Shown here: positions 17,130 to 25,577 of the stretch, piece after piece
Layout: every line of letters begins with the position of its first letter
How positions within the stretch are numbered: the first letter of the stretch is position 1
NCBI RefSeq assembly: GCF_904846215.1
Contig: NZ_CAJGZK010000011.1
Location: 1 to 64,000 of the forward strand
Length of the DNA stretch: 64,000 bases
Origin: Psychrobacter glacincola
GTDB taxonomy: Bacteria; Pseudomonadota; Gammaproteobacteria; Pseudomonadales; Moraxellaceae
Reading direction: 5' to 3'
Translations under genes and position numbers: made by a program
The notes under the pieces: model-generated
Databases searched by the model: none
Seen by the model: only the letters and a program-made list of their open reading frames with translations
What the model was told of the DNA's origin: nothing

Positions 17130-17142
17130 TGAATAAAATTCA
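17130..17142. promoter_or_regulatory. Candidate MetR operator upstream of mesX
   Basis: TGAATAAAATTCA fits the MetR consensus TGAA-N5-TTCA with A at the central W position. It lies 111 bp upstream of the mesX start, a plausible distance for activation by this LysR-type, homocysteine-responsive regulator. The site could arise by chance in AT-rich DNA, but its position before a methionine biosynthesis operon supports function. Confidence 0.5.
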
Positions 17143-17353
17143 TGTTGATAAGCTTATGGTATTCAAAAAAGATAGGATAGCGGAAATTTTGACGACGTAC
17201 TTAATAGAAAAATTAAGGTTATGAAAAATTTTAAGATTAGGGATTAAAGCTGCTTAGGACGTAACTTGGTATATGCACTCAGTAAACCCTCTGTATGTCA
17301 CCTCTAATCCATTCATCTATTCATCCATGCTTCTTATCATTATCGCCTCAACA

Positions 17354-17389
17354 TAAAAAAACGAAAGCACCGGAGAGTTACTTTCGTTT
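17354..17389 (-). terminator. Rho-independent terminator of the 110-residue ORF
   Basis: The arms ACGAAAG and CTTTCGT are followed on the minus strand by a run of T (the AAAAAA at 17355-17360). It lies about 150 bp downstream of the minus-strand gene ending at 17543 and separates it from the mesX promoter region. Confidence 0.65.
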
Positions 17390-17542
17390 AGGACTTGCTT
17401 AGCTATACTTAGTGACAACTCATGCAGTATAGAAAATATAACACTACAGTGCGGCGTGGCTTAAGTCATATCATAACACCTAGACAAACACGCTCTTCCT
17501 TGCTTTATTTTTTTATAGTTTATTAACTTGGTTAACATACCA

Positions 17543-17875
17543 CTACATCATCTCCTTATTGATACAATCATCCTTATGCAGTGCGTTATAGAGCTTCGTC
17601 TCTGCAACTTTTATCAATGCCTCACGCTTAGCATAATCGTAACTTTGGGTAGCATTGGCATCAAATAATCGCTCTTGATTGTTCTCTTCTTGCCACCCAA
17701 TAATACTCTGCAAAAGCTGGGCACAATAAGCTTCGTGCGCCTCATCAAACAAGGGCGTATCAGCGTTAGGTGCACTACCAATATCATCTGCGACCGTAGT
17801 GATTGCTAACATCATGATGGCGTCAAAACTTTGCTGACTGACTTGTATATCACTTTGCTTTTTTGTGGCGAACAT
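17543..17875 (-). CDS. Hypothetical protein, 110 residues
   Basis: I do not recognise this protein. It is acidic, mostly helical in appearance, with no signal peptide, membrane segment or cysteine motif (only two isolated Cys). Both termini are Lys/polar rich. It stands alone on the minus strand with its own terminator downstream. Its length, the absence of overlap with another gene and normal codon use make a real gene likely. Confidence 0.5.
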   Translation of the reverse strand: MFATKKQSDIQVSQQSFDAIMMLAITTVADDIGSAPNADTPLFDEAHEAYCAQLLQSIIGWQEENNQERLFDANATQSYDYAKREALIKVAETKLYNALHKDDCINKEMM

Positions 17876-18056
17876 TATCTTTCCCGCTGTTTTGTACTTA
17901 AGAATTTATAACTCGCTATACTAGATCTCTGATGTGACAAACTAATGACATCATCACAATTACTTGTAACTAATGACAACTTTCAACTGAACCGCTTATT
18001 GCCTGAGACTCAACAGGGACGCGCAGCATGACCGCCATACTGATGAATAAGACGGC

Positions 18057-18178
18057 ATCAAGCTGACCGCTAAGGCGCTGCAAATGGCGTATCACACCAG
18101 ACTGAAAGCATTGGCATGCTGTTTCATTCTAATCAATAAACCCATCACACCAGTCAGACATTCGCTGAAGCTAGGAGT
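18057..18178 (+). pseudogene. Decayed IS3-family orfB fragment
   Basis: Plus-strand translation reads LTAKALQMAYHTRLK, closely matching LTAKALQMAYQTRLK of the intact IS3 OrfB at 61507-62316. The following bases align with the FHSDQGTHYTSKAFAES region through indels (GTTTCATTCTAATCAATAAA, then ACACCAGTCAGACATTCGCT). Only about 120 bp of the DDE domain survive, with no flanking IS ends. Confidence 0.75.
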
Positions 18179-18208
18179 GCCATCATTGATTATGTCTGAG
18201 GCTATATT

Positions 18209-19159
18209 CTATCTAATAATGCGCCAACTTCTGAACTTGGCAAAGAAACCCTTGAGTCTCTCAGAAAAATTCAGAGCCTCCGATTCTGTCACCTCTTCGA
18301 CATGATGGCGAGCCGCCAGTATCGGCTGTTCTACCAATCTTTCGTGATGAGCAAAAGCACGATCAAGACTGATACTCATGATAGAGAAGTTGGTCGGGCG
18401 TGGCAGACAGCGATATACTTGACCTTTATTAATTAAATCAATGACCATATAGGCATCTTTGAATTCAGTCAACATCAGAACCATCAGATCTGGCTGGATA
18501 TTTTTCAAAGCATAAACGATGGGTGTAATATTTTCTTTATTGAGCGTCGAATCCGTAATCGTGACGCCAAAGCGTTTTTTTTGTAATAACTTTGCAGCCT
18601 GTTCGAGATTATTGGCCCAACTCACGGTATAAGCACCCTTAAAGTGACTTTTTATTTGCTGATAGACGCTCTCGTCATCATCTAATACCAATATATTGCG
18701 ATTGCTACCAGTGCTGCTACCAGTGCTGCTACCAGTGCTGCGTTGAGTGTCATCACCTTGTATCGTGTTGTGGGTAATTTCTTGCGTTTGCTGAGCAATT
18801 TCTGTGGCTTTATTTATGATTTTTTTAAGCTCATCATTTTGCCACGGCTTAGTGATATAACGATAAATTTCGCCCTCATTCACAGAGTCTATCACTGCAT
18901 TCAGATCAGCATAACCGGTCAGCAAAATACGCAGCGTATTTGGTGAAGCCGCTTTGATGTCACGCAACACCTCCGTACCTTGCTTATCTGGCATGCGTTG
19001 GTCGCTGATGACCACTTGTACATCATTCGTACTGACATATTCCATCAGCTCAGCGGCATCGGTAGTAATGAATACGTCATGTGACTGGCGAAAATGCATT
19101 TTTAAGCTGCGTAAAATGCGCGGCTCATCATCAATAAAAGCGATTTTTGGTTTTTGCAT
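18209..19159 (-). CDS. Response regulator with two receiver domains
   Basis: 316 residues. The N-terminal receiver (about 4-120) has acidic residues D10/D11, phospho-acceptor D53 in VVISDQRMPD, the Thr in LLTGY and the Lys in YITKPW. A Ser/Thr/Gly linker (TGSS repeats, encoded by a 12 bp tandem repeat) leads to a second receiver-like domain (about 154-270: LVLDDDESV, then ITDSTLN). The second domain reads LPRP where Lys-Pro is expected, so it is probably a degenerate receiver. There is no DNA-binding output domain, so it likely acts by protein contact. It lies 33 bp after the histidine kinase gene. Confidence 0.82.
   Translation of the reverse strand: MQKPKIAFIDDEPRILRSLKMHFRQSHDVFITTDAAELMEYVSTNDVQVVISDQRMPDKQGTEVLRDIKAASPNTLRILLTGYADLNAVIDSVNEGEIYRYITKPWQNDELKKIINKATEIAQQTQEITHNTIQGDDTQRSTGSSTGSSTGSNRNILVLDDDESVYQQIKSHFKGAYTVSWANNLEQAAKLLQKKRFGVTITDSTLNKENITPIVYALKNIQPDLMVLMLTEFKDAYMVIDLINKGQVYRCLPRPTNFSIMSISLDRAFAHHERLVEQPILAARHHVEEVTESEALNFSERLKGFFAKFRSWRIIR
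18704..18739. repeat. 12 bp tandem repeat in the regulator linker
   Basis: Three exact units of GCTACCAGTGCT, read on the minus strand as Ser-Thr-Gly-Ser. They encode the linker between the two receiver domains and keep the reading frame whatever the copy number. Confidence 0.85.
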
Positions 19160-19192
19160 GACGTTCTCTTTAAATAAGTGGTTGGAAGTCTC

Positions 19193-21556
19193 TCAACTTT
19201 CAAATAAGGCTTGTGAAGGTTTATTTTCATGAGCGCTAGACTGTATCGGCAGTTTGATGATAAACGTCGTGCCCTCGCCAACGATTGAGCTGACCTCGAT
19301 GCTGCCACCATGTTGCTCGATGATTTGTGCTGTAATGGCCAACCCTAACCCTGTGCCATCACCTGCTTTTTTGGTAGTAAAAAACGGCTCAAAAATCTTC
19401 GCCAGCGTACTTTCTGGGATACCAGCACCATTGTCTTTGACACTTACTATAACGAGCTGCTGCGCCTTATCGACAGACGAGTTGATCTGCAATACCCCTT
19501 TATGATCAATCGGCATGGCTTGGGCGGCATTATTAAATAAGTTTAATAATACTTGGTTGATTTGCGAAGGATTGCATTGAATCAGTGGCAGCTCGGACAG
19601 ATTGGTATTGACCTCTAAAGCTCTCAAGTTATTGCGAGCCATAGTTAATGAAGTAGTGATACAATCATTGATATCGACATCTTTTACCTTAGATTCGTCA
19701 ATTCGAGAAAAGTCGCGCAAGCTCACTACCAGCTCTGCAATCTGATCAACGCCATAAAGTCCGTCTTTGATTAAATCTGCCAAATCTTCACTGACTTTAT
19801 CCTCTTTCATTTCCTCGCAGCATTGTAAGGTTTGATCTATCAGTTGCTCGACTTGTTCTTTATTGATAGTTGGCGCTTTTAAGGCCTGCAATAATTGATC
19901 GGTATGCTGTATCAACTCATCAAAACGCGTGAGATTATCGCCAACCAATTCTATGTTACTACGCACATATCCGAGCGGCGTGTTGACCTCATGCGCCACA
20001 CCTGCCACCATTTGACCTAGCGTGGCCATTTTTTCAGAACGCACCAGATGCACTTGCGAGGCTTTTAATTCATCCATGGCTTGCTGTAAATCTTGTGTGC
20101 GGGCGGCGACTTGTTTTTCTAGATGAACATTGATTTCAGCAAGTGCGCCTTCATTCTCGACGACGCGATCAATCAGCTGATTGGTCTGCTCACTAATAAT
20201 TTGAATCTCGCTGACATTTGAATGCGGCAGTTTATGCGCACTTAATTGTTGATATTTTTTTTGCTCAATCAACACGCCCATATCAGCCACAGCCTGTGCC
20301 ATATGCTTTAGCGGCCGCGTAAAGTAGCGACGAAATACCCATGCAGTCAATAACAAGATAGGAATGAAACCCAGCAGCATGGCTTGAATCAGTTTATTGG
20401 ACAGCGCATTTGCCACGATCATCATGTCATTATCAGGCTTGACGATGACCATCTTCCAATACGTAAAGGGCATGCGAAAAACGAAGGCGGTGGCGGGCTG
20501 CTGCAACACAAAATCATTGGGCACAGCGATGGTATCGACCAAATGACTGTCGACCAAATTAAACGTTTGGTCGATATTTAACAGCAATAATGCTGAGAGC
20601 AATTTGGACTCTTGCTCGCTGATTTTATTCAGATTGGTCGTACTTAGAATACTACGTGCAGCGAGCGTATAACGGTTTTCATCTTTAGCCACTGCTTCAT
20701 CTATCAGCATCTGATTGATGTTATCTAGACTGTCCGCAATAGGGGCAAAGCTGGGGTTACTCTCAGCCAACTGACGTGCCGTTATGACCTCGCCTTGACG
20801 GCTACCTTCAGTCGCGTGCATGACTATCGACTGATCTGGAAAGGTCAAAAACCGATTATCTAAATCTACTAAAAAGACATAACCACCGAGCTTATCTTGC
20901 CACTTTTTCATCGCCTCGCCGAGGTTGTCTAATAGCAGATTGAAACTTACCACTCCATCAAAAGCCTGATTGCGACTGTCATACAGAGCCTTGGCACAGG
21001 TCATCATCGGCTGATTACTCACCGGATCGACATAGGCACGGCTCCAAACACAGTGGTCATGACGCGCGTACATTGCAGGAATGTACCACCAATCACGATA
21101 ATAGGGATTAGGGGTTTGGCGCACTTGATTATAACGCGCTAATGGCTGCATATCGCCTGAGCTATCGCGCGCCCACACAAATGACTGCCGCTCTCTACCC
21201 TCAGCGTACATATTTGGATCAAACCATACGCCACCGCCTACAATGCGTTGATCCATTTGTTGCATGAGATTACCAAAGGTTTCTTTATAAAGAATATCTT
21301 GTTTTGGTAAGCCACCAGCCATGGTACTGGTGGCTTTGGCCAATCCGTCGACATGATTGATATTCGCCATAATGCTATTGATGGCTTCGTTACCTGTTTC
21401 AACCACTGTCTCTGAGGTCATCTCCAGTATGCGCGGCTTGGCTTGGGTTTCGATGACCCAGTACACCAGCAAAATAATGAGTAAAAAAGCCAATGTTAAA
21501 ATAATCAGTATACGGGTGGAGATACTACCAAATCGAGCAACAACCTTCATAAACAC
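19193..21556 (-). CDS. Membrane sensor histidine kinase with dCache domain
   Basis: 787 residues. A membrane segment near residues 10-35 is followed by a large periplasmic sensor that looks like double Cache (VGGGVWFDPN, YYRDWWYIPA, VVSFNLLLDNL). A second membrane segment near 385-405 and a HAMP-like region come next. A coiled coil (QVAARTQDLQQAMDELKAS) leads to the HisKA domain with His522 in AHEVNTPLG. The ATPase domain has N (NLFNNAAQAM), G1 (DNGAGIP) and G2 (GTGLGLAI) boxes. It is the first gene of a pair with the double-receiver regulator. The ligand is unknown; Cache domains often bind small organic acids or amino acids. Confidence 0.88.
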   Translation of the reverse strand: MFMKVVARFGSISTRILIILTLAFLLIILLVYWVIETQAKPRILEMTSETVVETGNEAINSIMANINHVDGLAKATSTMAGGLPKQDILYKETFGNLMQQMDQRIVGGGVWFDPNMYAEGRERQSFVWARDSSGDMQPLARYNQVRQTPNPYYRDWWYIPAMYARHDHCVWSRAYVDPVSNQPMMTCAKALYDSRNQAFDGVVSFNLLLDNLGEAMKKWQDKLGGYVFLVDLDNRFLTFPDQSIVMHATEGSRQGEVITARQLAESNPSFAPIADSLDNINQMLIDEAVAKDENRYTLAARSILSTTNLNKISEQESKLLSALLLLNIDQTFNLVDSHLVDTIAVPNDFVLQQPATAFVFRMPFTYWKMVIVKPDNDMMIVANALSNKLIQAMLLGFIPILLLTAWVFRRYFTRPLKHMAQAVADMGVLIEQKKYQQLSAHKLPHSNVSEIQIISEQTNQLIDRVVENEGALAEINVHLEKQVAARTQDLQQAMDELKASQVHLVRSEKMATLGQMVAGVAHEVNTPLGYVRSNIELVGDNLTRFDELIQHTDQLLQALKAPTINKEQVEQLIDQTLQCCEEMKEDKVSEDLADLIKDGLYGVDQIAELVVSLRDFSRIDESKVKDVDINDCITTSLTMARNNLRALEVNTNLSELPLIQCNPSQINQVLLNLFNNAAQAMPIDHKGVLQINSSVDKAQQLVIVSVKDNGAGIPESTLAKIFEPFFTTKKAGDGTGLGLAITAQIIEQHGGSIEVSSIVGEGTTFIIKLPIQSSAHENKPSQALFES

Positions 21557-21808
21557 ACCTGATATCTATGCGCTAACTGTTATCAACAAATCAGTAAATG
21601 ACTAAAGATATGAGTGATACGAAACCGCTATTTATAGTGAGCTTAAGGATACGGTGCAGTTATGACAATAGAATGAAAAAACTTGTGTTTAGCCATACGT
21701 TCACCATTATCTGGTAATGGGCGACAACAATACTGGTATTGGTAGATAGGTAATCTTGTCATTATTCATCTCTGCTAGCTTTTTCGCATAAACAATATGC
21801 TTCTTATG
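21557..21808. other. Intergenic region, no gene seen
   Basis: About 250 bp upstream of the histidine kinase gene, bordering the truncated IS end. I find no credible ORF or hairpin. It may include residual IS sequence that has decayed past recognition. Confidence 0.35.
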
Positions 21809-22006
21809 CTATGAACGCAGGGTTTCAGGCGTGCAGCCAATCTTAGGCGCGATGGCTTGAATGGCTGACCAGTTGGAGGGATAATCGTTTGCAGCTTCAC
21901 TCAGTGTGTGGACGGCGCGTTCTTTAATCTCGGGAGTGTAGTTTTGTCTTTTCGTTGTCGTATTTCTCTCAGAATGTTGAGTCTCCGGCAATACTGGAGC
22001 GGTTCA
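21809..22006 (-). pseudogene. Truncated IS3-family orfA with IS end
   Basis: The IS end TGAACCGCTCCAG (read from 22006 on the minus strand) is followed by an orfA N-terminus containing QNYTPEIKERAVHTLSEAA and a partial helix-turn-helix (APKIGCTPETLR). It stops after 60 residues at an in-frame TAG, with no orfB. It matches the fragment at 1-124. It abuts the NADAR antitoxin gene with about 20 bp between them. Confidence 0.75.
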
Positions 22007-22025
22007 TTGAGCGCTGGTCTAATAA

Positions 22026-22760
22026 TCAGATCCAACCCTCTTCCAAAAGGTGTTCGGTGTTACTCACTTTAAATTCATTATATAAATTAAAAAATACCGT
22101 TGGGTCTTCAATATTGTCGAGTAGCTCTCGTTTATGGAGCGCCACAAACATGGCCAGCGCATAAGCTGAAGAATGGATAGACTTTTTAGGATTAAACTCC
22201 ATATCAGTAAAGGCCTGATATTGCATCACCTCTTCATGCAGCTGAGGGTTTTGCTTTAGGGCATTGACATACAGCCAATCATAAAACGTCGTTAATGGCT
22301 CTACACTCCACTCCATACCGAAATAGTTATAGCCAATGAGTTCACCCGAGGTGATTAACCGCTCGTCCTTTTTGGCTTGTCTTGGCGGGGCGGTCAGCAA
22401 GTCGGTATAGGGGCCACCATCCTCAAAAACCATACTGCTTTGAAAAGCATTTTCGACACTATATGGCTCGCCACCGTTCTCATTAGTTAGCTTTAGGCTC
22501 AAAGGGCTGATTAAAAAACTCAACTTATTACCCGATTTACTCGACAGCTCTAAAACGTGATTAAAGCCATATTTTTTGCGAATGACTTGATGCATATCAT
22601 TGATAGATTTTTTCTTTTGTCGACTTGCAAATCCCACATGCCGCTCAAACCGAACCATGTCTGTTTTTACCAGATTGTCACTGTTCACTCTAGGCATGAA
22701 TACAGGTCTTTTTTCTACCGCGTTTTGGGTTGCTTCCATAGGGTTCTGTCTTTGTTCCAT
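22026..22760 (-). CDS. DarT1-associated NADAR-type antitoxin, orphan
   Basis: 244 residues resembling the NADAR antitoxins that are normally paired with DarT1 ADP-ribosyltransferase toxins. Matching blocks are LELSSKSG, LSFLISPLSLKL, SVENAFQSSMVFEDGGPYTDL, TTFYDWLYVNAL and FTDMEFNPKKSIHSSAYALAMFVAL. NADAR proteins remove ADP-ribose from guanine in DNA and so neutralise the toxin. No DarT gene is present on either side: downstream is an IS3 remnant, upstream a repeat and chrA. It is either a relic or a stand-alone immunity gene. Family assignment is from remembered motif patterns. Confidence 0.6.
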   Translation of the reverse strand: MEQRQNPMEATQNAVEKRPVFMPRVNSDNLVKTDMVRFERHVGFASRQKKKSINDMHQVIRKKYGFNHVLELSSKSGNKLSFLISPLSLKLTNENGGEPYSVENAFQSSMVFEDGGPYTDLLTAPPRQAKKDERLITSGELIGYNYFGMEWSVEPLTTFYDWLYVNALKQNPQLHEEVMQYQAFTDMEFNPKKSIHSSAYALAMFVALHKRELLDNIEDPTVFFNLYNEFKVSNTEHLLEEGWI

Positions 22761-22854
22761 AGTAATGAGCCTTATAACAATATAACAATGAGCAAGTTTG
22801 AAAACTGAAAATTTATGAACCTATCTGATCGCTATACGGATAGTTGTGATCTTA

Positions 22855-22999
22855 TATAGTTGATCCACTTTTAAAAGAGTGCAGCACTGCTGCGGTTAAT
22901 GATTCACAGCCTCTGTCTGCATAGGCACAGCAAGCAAGAAAAATTAACCATAGCAGTGTTTTATACCATTTGTATTTCTTTTATTTAGGACTAACTATA
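22855..22999 (+). repeat. Hairpin repeat family A, copy 5 (subtype ii)
   Basis: Begins TATAGTTGATCCACTTTTAA and ends GGACTAACTATA. The arms CACTGCTGCGGTTAAT and ATTAACCATAGCAGTG pair almost fully although their sequence differs from other copies. Its last bases supply the TAG stop codon of chrA. Confidence 0.87.
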
Positions 23000-24203
23000 G
23001 TGTCAATAGCCAACCAGCAGCGCCGCAACTGATAACCACCAGCCAAGTAGGTAATTTCCAAAACATCAAGGCAACTAGAGCAACTAAAGCTAAACCAAAA
23101 TCTTTTGCCTCAAGAACAGCGCTTGTCCATACAGGGTGATAAAGCGCTGCCAATAGCAAACCGACGACCGCTGCATTGATGCCCGACAGAGCCGCTCTTG
23201 TCCGCAGATTTTGGCGTAAACCTTCCCAAAATGGTAGGGCGCCCATCACCAAAAAAAAGGATGGCGCAAAGATGGCTATTAAGCAAATCATACCACCTAA
23301 CCAACCACTCGGCGCTTGGTTCATCGAACTCCCAAGAAATGCAGCGAAGGTGAATAAAGGCCCTGGTACGGCTTGCGTGGCTCCGTAACCTGCCAAGAAA
23401 GTATCATTACTGAGCCAACCTGCCGGAATAACCTCAGCTTGTAACAGTGGCAGTACCACATGCCCACCACCAAATACGAGTGATCCTGCACGAAAGAAGG
23501 TGTCTACCATAGAGAGGGTTTGGCTTGGGTACAGTGCGGTCAGCAGTGGTAAACCAATTAGTAATGAGAAAAATAAGAATAACCAAAAAACCCCAGCTCG
23601 ACGTCTGACAGTAATAGGAAGCGGGTCATGAGCAATCACTTTTTCAGGTTTGAACAATACCAGCCCAATAATGGCGGCACTAGCAATGACGCTCACTTGA
23701 CCTAATGCTGAAGGGACTAGCAACACAAAACAAGCGGCCAGTGCCATGATAGAGACTCGCGCAACATCAGTACAAAGATTTCGTCCCATACCCCATACTG
23801 CTTGTGCCACCACCGCCACCGCCGCTACTTTCAAACCATGTAGTACGCCAGAGGGAATAATATCCCCATAACTGGTAATACCCATGGCAAATAGAATAAG
23901 CGCTATGGCAGAGGGCAAAGTAAACCCAGTCCAAGCCGCAAGAGCGCCGGTATATCCTGCTCGAGATAGCCCTATGGCGATGCCAACTTGGCTACTTGCT
24001 GGTCCTGGTAAAAACTGACAAAGTGCGACTAAGTCAGCATAGCTATTCTCAGTGAGCCATTTTCGTCGTATCACGAATTCATCACGAAAATAGCCCAAAT
24101 GAGCGACGGGGCCACCAAAGGAGGTGAGACCCAATCTAAGAAAAATAAGAAAAACAGTCCATGCTGATTTGTTTTCAATACTATGACGATCATGACCTGA
24201 CAT
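22995..24203 (-). CDS. chrA: Chromate transporter ChrA
   Basis: A 402-residue CHR-family membrane protein with two homologous halves. Hallmarks include TSFGGPVAHLGYFRDEFV, ADLVALCQFLPGPASSQVGIAIG in the first half and AGSLVFGGGHVVLPLL with GATQAVPGPLFTFAAFLG in the second. ChrA exports chromate and gives chromate resistance. It stands alone, without chrB or a regulator. Its stop codon overlaps the end of repeat copy 5, so an insertion appears to have set the present C-terminus. Confidence 0.92.
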   Translation of the reverse strand: MSGHDRHSIENKSAWTVFLIFLRLGLTSFGGPVAHLGYFRDEFVIRRKWLTENSYADLVALCQFLPGPASSQVGIAIGLSRAGYTGALAAWTGFTLPSAIALILFAMGITSYGDIIPSGVLHGLKVAAVAVVAQAVWGMGRNLCTDVARVSIMALAACFVLLVPSALGQVSVIASAAIIGLVLFKPEKVIAHDPLPITVRRRAGVFWLFLFFSLLIGLPLLTALYPSQTLSMVDTFFRAGSLVFGGGHVVLPLLQAEVIPAGWLSNDTFLAGYGATQAVPGPLFTFAAFLGSSMNQAPSGWLGGMICLIAIFAPSFFLVMGALPFWEGLRQNLRTRAALSGINAAVVGLLLAALYHPVWTSAVLEAKDFGLALVALVALMFWKLPTWLVVISCGAAGWLLTL

Positions 24204-24298
24204 GATTTACTCTCCTCGGCAAACTATGGAAAGAGAAAATATTAGCAATCAAAGTCGAATATAGAGTTTGATTGGCTGTTTAGTATTATTTTTACTTC

Positions 24299-24997
24299 TT
24301 ACTCAGCATCATCTAATAATTTATTAAGGGTTTCTATCATCGCATCATCTATAATGCTGTCTTCTACATAATTCACTATCTCATAGATGGTCGTCAGATC
24401 CATTGCTCGAATACCTAAGCTGGCTAACTGCGCATTGATAGCCTCTAAGCGCTCGTTATCTTCGGCGCCATCACTTACGAACCAATATATCTGCTCTAGC
24501 AAGGTGTCTTGTTTGGTTAACGTTGAATAGCTATCACCCTGAATAAATAAATTAAAATAATAAGGCATCTCTATATCGTTAATAAAAAAAGTACGCTTAC
24601 ACTCTAATGTATAAGCTTGTGCCTCTTCACTGTCATTGCTGTCAATGCCATCAGTGCCTGAGTCACTTTTGTTGTCTTCATCATATTCAATCGTCTCTTT
24701 TACTAACCCTGCTAATATTTGATAGCGCCCTACTTTGATCTTGTGATTATAAATAATACTGGCATCCGCGATGGCATCGAAAATAATGGCACTGACATCT
24801 AAAGTATGATTATCAATATCATAGAAGCTTTTTAGCGCGGGCAAAAACTCAGTCAGCTGCGCTTCAGAGACTTGGATGAGAAACTGCTGTTCGTATATCT
24901 TAATCATGTCTTCGGGCGCGTAGGTATTGGCAGTATCAGTCTCGTTTCTACCGGTAGGCTGGAACGGTAAAAAATTATATGGATTATCATTGGTCAT
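24299..24997 (-). CDS. Hypothetical acidic protein
   Basis: Not recognised. The open frame extends to 25030, but the ATG at 24997 (MTNDNPYNFLPF) is a better start because the longer version runs into repeat copy 6. The 232-residue protein is strongly acidic (a central DEDNKSDSGTDGIDSNDSEE stretch) and lacks a signal peptide or membrane segment. The C-terminal part looks helical and acidic (YVEDSIIDDAMIETL). It is a single gene on the minus strand downstream of repeat copy 6. Confidence 0.55.
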   Translation of the reverse strand: MTNDNPYNFLPFQPTGRNETDTANTYAPEDMIKIYEQQFLIQVSEAQLTEFLPALKSFYDIDNHTLDVSAIIFDAIADASIIYNHKIKVGRYQILAGLVKETIEYDEDNKSDSGTDGIDSNDSEEAQAYTLECKRTFFINDIEMPYYFNLFIQGDSYSTLTKQDTLLEQIYWFVSDGAEDNERLEAINAQLASLGIRAMDLTTIYEIVNYVEDSIIDDAMIETLNKLLDDAE

Positions 24998-25011
24998 TTG
25001 GGACGGCCTTT

Positions 25012-25149
25012 TATAGTTAAAATATCTCAAAAACGCTACAGTGCTGCTTATATAAATTTTTTACAGCCTCTGTCTGCGTAGGCACAGCAAGCAAGAAAAA
25101 TTAATATCAGCAGTACTTGATGTATCGATATTACTTTTCCCTGACTATA
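25012..25149 (+). repeat. Hairpin repeat family A, copy 6 (subtype i)
   Basis: Begins TATAGTTAAAATATCTC and ends CCCTGACTATA, and is near-identical to copies 1 and 2. It lies directly upstream of the acidic protein gene, so it may carry or displace part of that promoter. Confidence 0.85.
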
Positions 25150-25312
25150 TGTGTATGTTAGCTTTAATAGATGTCTGCTATTAACAAAATAATGAGCATC
25201 TCTAAGCGCATATAAACTTCTCAATATGTGCTTAGAATTTATGCGGGTATTGTCGCTTATTTGGACAATTTTAGATAGACAGTGATAGACATACCGCTTC
25301 AATTATTTTCAT

Positions 25313-25349
25313 AAAAAAAGACCTTACCCATCAATCGGGCAAGGTCTAA
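25313..25349 (-). terminator. Rho-independent terminator after the AtoE remnant
   Basis: The arms AGACCTT and AAGGTCT, extended by weaker pairing inside, are followed on the minus strand by a run of seven T (the AAAAAAA at 25313-25319). It ends the minus-strand triple RidA/AtoE-remnant unit. Confidence 0.78.
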
Positions 25350-25382
25350 ACGCTAGGTTGTAACGCTAAGTCTGGTTTTTAA

Positions 25383-25577
25383 TTATAAAAACAATAGCCC
25401 TAAACCAATCACAACACCACTGACCACCAGTACAATCACACAAAAACCCATGATATCTCTGGCTTTGAGTCCCGCGATTGCCAAGGCTGGCAATGCCCAG
25501 AATGGCTGAATCATATTTGTCCATGCATCGCCCCATGCAACCGCCATAGCAACCTTTGCAGGGTCACAGCCCAGCAT
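25383..25577 (-). pseudogene. C-terminal remnant of AtoE short-chain fatty acid transporter
   Basis: 64 residues beginning at ATG 25577 and reading VAWGDAWTNMIQPFWALPALAIAGLKARDIMGFC plus a final hydrophobic segment. This is the extreme C-terminus of the AtoE family, whose full length is about 440 residues. The remaining transporter is missing: the triple RidA frame ends at the same position. This is a deletion relic joined to the RidA gene, or at most a tiny membrane peptide. Confidence 0.75.

Noticed and set aside
25048..25302. 84-codon open frame on the minus strand
   Set aside because: About 100 bp of it is repeat copy 6, there is no RBS and the sequence has no protein-like pattern.
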